This document shows positions 39,152-46,016 of a DNA stretch of 47,548 nucleotides, one piece after another. This stretch comes from Gammaproteobacteria bacterium. GTDB lineage: Bacteria; Pseudomonadota; Gammaproteobacteria; SZUA-152. The position numbers and the translations under genes are program-made. A model generated the notes under the pieces. The model was not told where the DNA came from. It saw nothing but the letters and a program-made list of their open reading frames with translations, and did no database searches. The stretch spans positions 1-47,548 of the forward strand of contig JAADGF010000085.1 of assembly GCA_013152545.1 (NCBI GenBank). The letters are read 5' to 3'. Numbering within the stretch: position 1 is the first letter of the stretch; every line of letters begins with the position of its first letter.

Positions 39152-39403
39152 AGAAAACCACCTTGCTACCGCTCCCGAAATCGGACTAAAGCGGTTGAAT
39201 AACCGATATCGCGCAAAAAGCCACCACGCACGCCTCATGCGCCTTCCATTTCCAGGCTAACGGGTTATTCGTTATATTTTATTTAAATTACAATGATTTA
39301 AATTACAACGGTTAATCTACAACTGTCCTTGTATTGCATACAACAAACCTAAATCGCGCAGCAAATTGCACCAATGTAAGCCTGACAAATATTGTACAAA
39401 ATT

Positions 39404-39480
39404 TGGTCGGGGTAGAGAGATTCGAACTCCCGACATCCTGCTCCCAAAGCAGGCGCGCTACCAGGCTGCGCTATACCCCG
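39404..39480 (-). tRNA. tRNA-Pro (anticodon TGG)
   Basis: Minus strand CGGGGTATAGCGCAGCCTGG; anticodon loop TTTGGGA gives TGG. Acceptor TACCCCG with discriminator A and encoded CCA. 77 nt. It is the first of the Pro-Arg-His-Lys series on this strand, spaced by 190-250 nt. Confidence 0.96.
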
Positions 39481-39704
39481 AGGTGCTTATTATAACTTCA
39501 TTAATACGCCCACGCTATTGCTTATCAAGCGATAAACCGTAAAACCAACGCCAGCCCCATGAAGCCCAGCCGAAAAAAGTGTGGAAATCATACGTGTGTT
39601 ATCCTGACTTCGCAAGTACTTCGCGACAGTATCCGCCAATTTAACATCAAAACACCGGATATCTATCCTGACACAGAGACTCACCAACCTAAATACACTT
39701 ATTT

Positions 39705-40634
39705 TCACGCGTCCTTGGCACACCGAAACCCTACGTCATTAAGCGCCATTTCTGGTAAAAAATTAAATCGATAGCTGGCCCTAAAATAGTGTGGAATCAC
39801 ATAATGCCCCACTCCACCCCAGCTTCCACCACGGGCAACGCGGTGTTTTTGGCCGTAATTTGGGCTCTTGTATTCTGCACCAGGGTAGGCTTCAAACCAG
39901 TCGGCTGTCCACTCCATCACATTACCACCCATGTCATATAAACCGTAGAAAGACTTTCCTGCCTCAAAAGACCCTACCGGCGTCAAATCAAACTCCCCTT
40001 GACCGGCGTTAACATAATCAGGATTCCATTCGTTGCCCCACGGGTACTCACGGCCATCGGTGCCACGCGCCGCTTTTTCCCACTCAGCCTCAGTTGGTAA
40101 TCGTTTACCAACAAACAAGCAATATTCACTGGCCATTCGCCAGATAATACTCCTCACCGGTAAATTATCCTGTTCCATTTTCAAACGACTCACCACTGAT
40201 TGGATCTGCGCATCACTATACAAACCAACCCCATGCAAGTAGGCTTTAAATTGTGCATTACTCACTTCATATTTATCGATATAATAGGCATCCAAGTTCA
40301 CTTTTCGTTGCGGTTGCTCCGGCAAATACAAAGGCTCATTAAAACCGAACTCCTGTGACTTACCACTGGCATCCACATCATCTGTGCCCATTATAAATTC
40401 GCCCGCCGGGATCAACACCATGACGTCATCATTTTTTACGGGGTCCAACAGTTTATCAACTGCAATATTACCATCGGGTATTACCACGACATTCTTGTTA
40501 ACTGCGGTTGCTTCGTTGATCTGTTTGGTCTCAATCGTATCTTGATTTTTTCCATCACAAGCGGATAGCGTAAACAATAATAGCATTAACAACATACCAC
40601 CAATAACGAATTGATTATTAGACATAGCACCCAT
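39705..40634 (-). CDS. SUMF1-domain lipoprotein, paralogue without the FGE cysteine pair
   Basis: 309 residues. The lipoprotein signal ends in TLSAC with Asp at +2, an inner-membrane retention signal by the E. coli rule. The SUMF1 (FGE-sulfatase) domain covers about 70-307: MVLIPAGEFIMGTDD, DAYYIDKYEVSNAQFKAYL, GKRLPTEAEWEKAARGTDGREYPWGNEW, GLYDMGGNVMEWTADWFEAYPG, ARGGSWG and VGFRCAKD. Where true formylglycine-generating enzymes have two copper-binding cysteines this protein reads GGSWGGVGHYVIPHYFRASY, with none. It is therefore unlikely to be an active FGE and may be structural or have another role. It is last in the row; its start lies 21 nt after the stop of the di-haem paralogue upstream. 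A second ATG at 40625 is an equally good start. Confidence 0.88.
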   Translation of the reverse strand: MGAMSNNQFVIGGMLLMLLLFTLSACDGKNQDTIETKQINEATAVNKNVVVIPDGNIAVDKLLDPVKNDDVMVLIPAGEFIMGTDDVDASGKSQEFGFNEPLYLPEQPQRKVNLDAYYIDKYEVSNAQFKAYLHGVGLYSDAQIQSVVSRLKMEQDNLPVRSIIWRMASEYCLFVGKRLPTEAEWEKAARGTDGREYPWGNEWNPDYVNAGQGEFDLTPVGSFEAGKSFYGLYDMGGNVMEWTADWFEAYPGAEYKSPNYGQKHRVARGGSWGGVGHYVIPHYFRASYRFNFLPEMALNDVGFRCAKDA

Positions 40635-40655
40635 ATCCTTCTATTAATAGTTAAA

Positions 40656-41726
40656 CTATTTCGCGTCCTTCGCACACCGAAACCCAAAGCTATCATTCTT
40701 TGTCTTAGGATGAAAAAAACTTCGATTAAACACAGGTGCTGAAATCCCGCATTGGTAAAATGAGCAATCCCACCAGGAACCACCTTTTAAAGTTCGATAA
40801 TTGCCACTGTAGTTCTCCGACATGCGTTTGTTGCCAGGATATGCCTCATAACGCACCGAAGTCCATTCCCACACATTACCGGATGTATCATACAAACCGT
40901 AAACACTTTTGCCTTTCTCAAATGCTCCCACTGGCGTGGTATCACCAATAAGATTTAACTCCACCCATCGCACTGGTGAATTCACATAACGGATATCAAA
41001 TTCATCCCCCCAGGGATAAGTCCGGCCATCGGTACCTCGAGCCGCTTTTTCCCATTCAATATCCGTCGGCAAACGCTTACCCACGGATTCGCAATACGCC
41101 TTGGCATCATACCAGGAAACATATACAACTGGATGGTCGGCTTTATTATGTGGATATTTGCCACTAACAAAATGCTCAGGTGGCTGCCGTTTTGTAACGT
41201 TAAGTGACTCTTGGTATTGAAAATTCGTTACTTCATATTTATCGATATAAAACGCATCTGTGTGCATCTTATGCTCAGGGCCTTCATCAGGTAAGCGGCC
41301 ATCGGTGCCACGAATAAATTCACCCGCCGGTATCAATATCATTTCATTCGGTGCCGAACCAATTTTAGAACCAGGATAATACATCGGTATGCTCATGCCA
41401 GGCCCCTGGCCATCTGCTTTCTTCGACGGGTTATGCTCACTCGGGTTTTCCGCCCCCGTAGGTTCTTTTGCCAATGCTTCCAACTTTCCGGTAACCCAGC
41501 CGGTTTTATGACAAACAACGCATTTTTCCTTCATTATGGTTTTAAATGCAAAGGAATCGGTTTCCGTATGGCATGCAAAACAAGCACTGGAGCGTTCATG
41601 ATGCTCTTCTTTCAGCTTATCATCCGCTTCGGACGACGCGGCAAAAGCACCCGACACCATTAACAATTGCACCATCAACAATATAACTAAAAATATCAAT
41701 AAATTATGTTTTTTAAGCATCATCAC
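40656..41726 (-). CDS. Exported di-haem cytochrome c fused to a SUMF1 domain (paralogue 2)
   Basis: 356 residues. A signal peptide (about 1-29, cleavage near AFA-A) leads to a short segment with two haem c motifs, CFACH (49-53) and CVVCH (69-73). A linker follows, then a SUMF1 domain at about 125-355. The latter shows MILIPAGEFIRGTD, YIDKYEVTNFQYQ, GKRLPTDIEWEKAARGTDGRTYPWGDEF, GLYDTSGNVWEWTS and LKGGSWWDCSFYQCGISAPVFNR. Cysteines 321 and 326 have the C-x4-C spacing of the FGE copper site. The protein should sit in the periplasm, with haem attached by the cytochrome c maturation system. It is 21 nt upstream of the lipoprotein paralogue and on the same strand. Its substrate is unknown. Confidence 0.85.
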   Translation of the reverse strand: MMMLKKHNLLIFLVILLMVQLLMVSGAFAASSEADDKLKEEHHERSSACFACHTETDSFAFKTIMKEKCVVCHKTGWVTGKLEALAKEPTGAENPSEHNPSKKADGQGPGMSIPMYYPGSKIGSAPNEMILIPAGEFIRGTDGRLPDEGPEHKMHTDAFYIDKYEVTNFQYQESLNVTKRQPPEHFVSGKYPHNKADHPVVYVSWYDAKAYCESVGKRLPTDIEWEKAARGTDGRTYPWGDEFDIRYVNSPVRWVELNLIGDTTPVGAFEKGKSVYGLYDTSGNVWEWTSVRYEAYPGNKRMSENYSGNYRTLKGGSWWDCSFYQCGISAPVFNRSFFHPKTKNDSFGFRCAKDAK

Positions 41727-41924
41727 TTTTTCTATACATCCTGTACAATCAGAAAATTAATAAAACTGAGCGCATAAAGACAACCGCACTCACACAATTA
41801 CTCATTACGCACCCTAGGGCGTGTAAAAAAATAAGCTGGACAGATTGCGCCGGAATTGTTTCGTATTCAAGACACAGAAAACGCAAGGATAGACAAGCAA
41901 AATGCTCAAGTTATTTCTTTCACA

Positions 41925-42370
41925 GACCCTTAGCGCACCGAAAACCCTACCTACGTCATCACTTTCCAGCCTCGGCTCGGAAAATTAACGCGTTGCTGCG
42001 CGGAAAAAATAACGAATAGCATAATGCCGAACCCCACCGCCCCGAATAACACACCTTACCAAAAACATCTGATTTAAGGATAGGATAGAATAGATGTACG
42101 GTTGCTAGCAATACACCCATTCCCAAACGTTACCAACATACCGTAAAAGCACCATAAGAGGATTTATTATGCAGAGTAAATCCTAACTGGTGCGGTGCCC
42201 GCGCCCTACCATAAACCATCACCCGCATTCGCAATACTGGCATCCCATTCATTATCCAATGGATACTGCAAGCCATTGTCATCTCTAGTCGACTTTTGCA
42301 TTACGGTCGGTATCCACCTGGAGTTCTACATCCGCCACAAAACCATAACGAGCCTGCATACCCATAACAT
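41925..42370 (-). pseudogene. Decayed fourth SUMF1 gene
   Basis: Between the two di-haem paralogues the minus strand keeps the outline of another SUMF1 C-terminal half, broken by stops and frame changes. From 5' to 3' one can read RDDNGLQYPLDNEWDASIANAGDG (compare GREYPWGNEW in the intact genes), then a piece around NSYGAF with WEW-like residues. The end is HYAIRYFFRA, a VNFP stretch and VGF, matching HYVIPHYFRA..FNFLP..VGFRCA of the lipoprotein paralogue. The 3' end lies closest in DNA sequence to 39715-39830. No open frame longer than about 45 codons remains. The first half of the gene is not recognisable. Confidence 0.75.
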
Positions 42371-42451
42371 TTAACATTTCAACTGTATACTCTACTGTAC
42401 AGTGGTAGTTCAGTCGTTACCAAATTATGACATCGTACCTCATTGCTTAGC

Positions 42452-43654
42452 CTAATTTGTGGCTTTACTTTTCGTGGCTGGTGCATCTGCATCCTTTGCA
42501 CACCGAAAGCCAAAACTATCATTTTTAGTGCGTACTGCAAAAAATGCACGATTAAACACTGGTGCTGATATACCACAGTTGTAAAATGAACAATCAAACC
42601 ATGAACCACCTTTCAATGTTTTATAAAATTCACCATAACTTTCGGAAGGTACTTTATTACCCGGATAGGCCTTGTACCACGAGGCAGTCCACTCCCATAC
42701 ATTACCACTCATATCATAGAGACCAAAAACACTAACACCATCAGCAAATGCACCTACTGGCGTTGTATCACCAAAGGCCGCCACTTGTTGCCAACGTAAG
42801 GGGGTATTTGCTTTTTTAACGTCAAATACATTACCCCAGGGGAATATGCGAGCATCGTTACCACGCGCAGCCTTTTCCCATTCCTTATCAGTCGGGAGCC
42901 GTTTGCCAGCCCATTGACAATATGCATTTGCATCTTCCCAGGAAACATAAGTAACCGGATGGTCGACCTTACCTTCAGGGAAGGTTCGATTACGAAAATG
43001 CCTGGGCGAACGGCGCTTGGTTTCATTATTAAATTTTTCGTATTGCAGATTCGTTACTTCATATATGTCAATATAATAAGCGGGCAAATCCACCGTATAT
43101 TGCGGTCCCTCGTCAGGTAAACGCGCATCACTACCCATGATAAATTCACCCGCAGGAATCAACACCATTTTATTAGGCCTCGCCCCCACACGTGAATTTT
43201 TATAATACATGGGAAATTGCATGCCTGCGTTTGCCGGCAATTTAATTTTGGCGAGGCTTGGGTCGATTTTTAAATTTAATATTTGCAATGGTGGTACCTG
43301 TTGTGACGCTTGCTGTTGTTTTTCAGACTGAGCCAGTTTGGTGAACCGATCTCTTCTTGCAGAATTTGTCACCGGATTTTTTGCAGCATTTACGTCTGTA
43401 TTATTAATAACCACACCAGCCACTGAGTCGCTCGCATGGCAAACATTGCATTTTGTCCTCACTACAGAAAATGCGCTCGAAGATGTCAGGCGCTCATCAC
43501 CAGCATGACAATTCAAACACTGTTCATTACGGTGATCTGTGCGATGAAAATGATCCTTTGGTGGCACTAACGGGTCATTGGCTTCGCCGCCAATACTATC
43601 AGTCACGGCAACGACACTCAAAATCGATAAAAATACACTCAACAAACATTTCAT
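42452..43654 (-). CDS. Exported di-haem cytochrome c fused to a SUMF1 domain (paralogue 3)
   Basis: 400 residues with the same architecture as the gene at 40656-41726. It has an N-terminal signal segment (about 1-22), two haem motifs CLNCH (46-50) and CNVCH (69-73), a linker of about 85 residues, and a SUMF1 domain at about 160-388. Domain strings are MVLIPAGEFIMGSDARLPDEGP, YYIDIYEVTNLQYEKF, GKRLPTDKEWEKAARGNDARIFPWG, GLYDMSGNVWEWTASWYKAYPGN and GGSWFDCSFYNCGISAPVFNR. C355 and C360 form the C-x4-C pair. The longer linker and lysine-rich tail (KSKATN) distinguish it from paralogue 2. It is the most upstream SUMF1 gene of the row and probably has its own promoter. Confidence 0.85.
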   Translation of the reverse strand: MKCLLSVFLSILSVVAVTDSIGGEANDPLVPPKDHFHRTDHRNEQCLNCHAGDERLTSSSAFSVVRTKCNVCHASDSVAGVVINNTDVNAAKNPVTNSARRDRFTKLAQSEKQQQASQQVPPLQILNLKIDPSLAKIKLPANAGMQFPMYYKNSRVGARPNKMVLIPAGEFIMGSDARLPDEGPQYTVDLPAYYIDIYEVTNLQYEKFNNETKRRSPRHFRNRTFPEGKVDHPVTYVSWEDANAYCQWAGKRLPTDKEWEKAARGNDARIFPWGNVFDVKKANTPLRWQQVAAFGDTTPVGAFADGVSVFGLYDMSGNVWEWTASWYKAYPGNKVPSESYGEFYKTLKGGSWFDCSFYNCGISAPVFNRAFFAVRTKNDSFGFRCAKDADAPATKSKATN

Positions 43655-43714
43655 TAATACAACTTATTCACTCTATTTTGATGTTGTTTTCACTCGTGCC
43701 CATTTGCCCAAAAC

Positions 43715-43735
43715 AATGTTATCTGATACAACATT
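43715..43735. promoter_or_regulatory. Possible operator upstream of SUMF1 paralogue 3
   Basis: AATGTT-ATCTGATAC-AACATT is a perfect 6-bp inverted repeat with a 9-nt spacer, 61-81 bp before the ATG of the gene at 43654. The position fits a repressor or activator site. The binding protein is unknown. Confidence 0.35.
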
Positions 43736-44496
43736 ATGCAATACAACCAAAAAATTGTCAGGCGCACAGAGTAACGGTTTCATTGATGTCATTTTCCATA
43801 CATGATTTTGCTCACGGTTTTTTAGTTTGAGAGCGGTATTTATAGCAGTTTAGAGGCACATAACTAACCATACGAGCGCTTATTGAGTGTTTATGCTAAG
43901 TAGTTGGTAAGGGAAAGGTCGCATTTACGTACTGGTGGGCATAATAAAACCCCAAGGGATTTAATAGATTGAAATTCAATGTATTTTCCTGAAATTTTGG
44001 CTGGGAATATTCTGTTGCATCACTGAAAATGCTTATAAAATGCTGTTTCTATTATTTTCGAAAAAAACTAAATTAATGTTTGGCTCTCGCATTCATCACC
44101 TAGCAGCCAGGGAAGAATATAGTATTCTATTAAACTATCAATGCGTTAAGTTCGTTTCCCTGTCGAAACTGCCCCCCGAAACTTGAGCTTTAAGCTTTCT
44201 ATTGCCCGCAAATACAACATAAACACTATCATTTCTAATACTAAACACAATAAACGCTAATCATGAAAACACTCTTAAACCATAGAAATGGACAAAAAAA
44301 CCCCAGAAAAAGTCTATTGAAACGCGATAACGACATATTTTAGCACACTCATTTAAGGAATTATCCAAACTGTTAAAAATAACAAATCGCCTCCAAATCA
44401 TATGCATAAAACCAATCAAGCCCTACATCTTGAACCCAAAAGACGGTATACCACATCACCATAAACGGTTTATTTAAACAGTATTTCATTAATGTA

Positions 44497-44517
44497 GCCA
44501 TAAAATGAGTATGACGC
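44497..44517. repeat. 21-bp repeat, copy downstream of the ECF gene
   Basis: Begins GCCATAAAATGAGTATGACG and is identical over 21 bp to 45752-45772, in the same orientation. Weaker similarity continues for about 20 nt on the right. The two copies flank the ECF sigma gene. Confidence 0.75.
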
Positions 44518-44571
44518 GCGCAATAACCTTAAAAATGGGTAATGATAGCTCTCTAGGCTTGGAAGTGGTTC

Positions 44572-44606
44572 GCCCAATAACGGCGTTAAAAGTGTTCATT
44601 TACACC
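44572..44606. repeat. Short dispersed repeat also found at 4228-4261
   Basis: GCCCAATAACGGCGTTAAAA followed by GTGTTCATTTACACC matches GCCCAATAACAGCGTCAAAA..GTG..CAT.ACACC in the dnaQ-rnhA gap; I count about 29 identical of 35 positions. The stretch 44588-44604 is also the exact complement of 45923-45939. Confidence 0.5.
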
Positions 44607-44846
44607 GATAGCTAAGGCTAAACGTCGTGCGTTTTCTTTTTTCCAGCGCACGTTAAAAGCGGATACAACAAACCCAACACATCATATCAGTTAACTCATC
44701 GCGAGAGCGACAAGAACGCTGAAGATAAAAGACTTTTTAGATTTTGTACTATGGGCGTTCACAGTAGATTCAACTGATGTGTTAGGTTAAAGGCAATCTG
44801 CGAAATTATTGTACACTCAAACGTTGGACTAAGGAGTTACAATAAG

Positions 44847-45554
44847 TTAAGCATTGCGAATTTTCTGCATAACATTTCGTATCATCGCATCGCATCGCGC
44901 ACCCGCAAACTCATGCACGGATAACTCCGATTTTTTGATATACTGATTCAACTGCTGTTGTAATAATTTTTTTGCACGATAATATCGTGTCTTAACGGTC
45001 GCTTCCTGAATTTCCAATATCTCGGCAGCTTCACGTACGCTGCAACGTTCGATGGCACGGAGCATAAAGACACTACGAAATGAGTCAGGTAATTTATCGA
45101 TACTGTCTTCAAGCAACTTTTTAACTTGCTGATTAGCCAACTCGCAATCCGGTTGTTTCGGGCGGTCGCTCAATGCAGAGCGTTCAATTACAGATTCGAG
45201 TTGCTGATTATCCATGGTTATGCTCCGATGGTTTTTGCGTAACAGCATAAGCGCCTCATTTCTTGCGATCCGGGCCAACCAGGAAGCAAAGGCATCTGTA
45301 TCCCGAAGGGTTTGTAAATGTTGAAATGCAATAATGTAAGCTTCTTGAACAATATCCATTGCTTCTGCATCATTACTGATAATACTTCTGACTAAGCGAA
45401 ATAATCGCTGATTGTGGCGCCGCATAATACCTTCGTAGGCATTAAGATTACCACCGCGTATTTGTTGAATAAGTGATGCATCCGATTCCAGTTCAACAGT
45501 AACTTCCGGGTTGCCTTTATTAGCCATTGCTTTATTAGCCATTGCTGTATTCAT
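44847..45554 (-). CDS. ECF-type RNA polymerase sigma factor
   Basis: 235 residues. Sigma region 2 (about 38-105) shows YEGIMRRHNQRLFRLVRSI, DAEAMDIVQEAYIIAF and FASWLARIARNEALMLLRK. Region 4 (about 145-205) shows LPDSFRSVFMLRAIERCSVREAAEILEIQEATVKTRYYRAKKLL, whose helix-turn-helix reads the -35 box. There is no region 3, as expected for ECF sigmas. A 27-residue tail with one cysteine (HEFAGARCDAMI) follows. The N-terminus contains a tandem MANKAMANKG, so starts at residues 1, 5 or 9 are all possible; AGGCGA supports the first. No anti-sigma gene adjoins it, so control by tail, transcription or a distant partner is likely (inference). Confidence 0.9.
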   Translation of the reverse strand: MNTAMANKAMANKGNPEVTVELESDASLIQQIRGGNLNAYEGIMRRHNQRLFRLVRSIISNDAEAMDIVQEAYIIAFQHLQTLRDTDAFASWLARIARNEALMLLRKNHRSITMDNQQLESVIERSALSDRPKQPDCELANQQVKKLLEDSIDKLPDSFRSVFMLRAIERCSVREAAEILEIQEATVKTRYYRAKKLLQQQLNQYIKKSELSVHEFAGARCDAMIRNVMQKIRNA

Positions 45555-45571
45555 TTTTAACGTCGCCTGTT

Positions 45572-45604
45572 ATTTCTTTGCAGATATGCATACCCCAAAG
45601 AAAT
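45572..45604 (-). promoter_or_regulatory. Inverted repeat in the leader of the ECF sigma gene
   Basis: ATTTCTTTG (45572-45580) and CAAAGAAAT (45596-45604) are perfect inverted copies with a 15-nt spacer, ending about 17 bp before the ATG. It could be an operator or an RNA hairpin that affects translation. Confidence 0.35.
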
Positions 45605-45650
45605 GCGGGGTTAGGTCAGACATACCCGTGGCGTCTAAGGTTTAGGCTTT

Positions 45651-45747
45651 ATTGCACGTCCTCTTCACTCCATGGCGACGTTGAAATTGCTTGCAATAGT
45701 CTCGCTATTACGTGTCATTTCGCCGCTCACAAAGAACCTACTTTTGG
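45651..45747 (-). repeat. Dispersed intergenic repeat, copy B (about 97 bp)
   Basis: The reverse complement of this stretch aligns with 8972-9069 (about 71 of 97 positions by hand count). It lies upstream of the ECF sigma gene and directly abuts the 21-bp repeat at 45752, which suggests they are parts of one larger sequence. Confidence 0.6.
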
Positions 45748-45751
45748 TGGT

Positions 45752-45772
45752 GCCATAAAATGAGTATGACGC
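45752..45772. repeat. 21-bp repeat, copy upstream of the ECF gene
   Basis: Identical over 21 bp to 44497-44517 in the same orientation. With the other copy it brackets 1.28 kb containing the ECF sigma gene. Confidence 0.75.
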
Positions 45773-45903
45773 ACACCAACATCCTAAATCTCAAACACCA
45801 CAGGCCTCTGATATAGCATTAAAAAAAATGGTAACGACCCAGTCTAGTTTTTAAAATGTACAGCCACTGTTCAGATTGCCTTTGATTTATTCGAGGACAA
45901 GGA

Positions 45904-45939
45904 AAAAATGTTCATTTACAGCTGTAAATGAACACTTTT
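45904..45939 (-). terminator. Perfect 26-bp palindrome, probable terminator of the cytochrome gene
   Basis: TGTTCATTTACAG is followed at once by its exact reverse complement (45909-45934). The flanks A/T also pair with one mismatch. On the minus strand the stem is followed by TTTTTT, as in an intrinsic terminator, and it lies about 80 nt after the stop of the cytochrome gene. A half copy at 44588-44604 shows the sequence is also part of a repeat, so an operator or mobile-element end is possible. Confidence 0.6.
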
Positions 45940-46016
45940 GACACAGTAATCGGACAAACTAAAAATAAGCTGAGGTAGTTACAAAAAATTCAGAACATTT
46001 TTGGCTTGCCACTGAA

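Larger units (their letters stand above)
43655..44846. other. 1.2-kb gap between the ECF sigma gene and the SUMF1 row
   Basis: No gene is recognised on either strand. It holds a dyad at 43715-43735 close to the downstream gene, a 21-bp repeat shared with the upstream side of the ECF gene (44497-44517), a half copy of a palindrome (44588-44604) and an AT-rich stretch around 44030-44080. The base composition and absence of frames suggest decayed DNA. Confidence 0.5.
45555..46016. other. Gap upstream of the ECF sigma gene
   Basis: About 460 nt with no gene. It contains a hairpin at 45572-45604 in the ECF leader, dispersed repeat copy B (45651-45747), the 21-bp repeat (45752-45772) and the palindrome at 45909-45934. 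Confidence 0.5.

Noticed and set aside
38560-39480. Possible fifth tRNA in the Pro-Arg-His-Lys series (such as Leu, as in E. coli)
   Set aside because: I looked for T-arm sequences like GGTTCGA on the minus strand between the four genes and found none.
39705-43654. Naming the SUMF1 genes as active formylglycine-generating enzymes
   Set aside because: The lipoprotein paralogue lacks both cysteines. In the other two the C-x4-C pair is one residue further from GGS than in true FGE, and no sulfatase gene is present.
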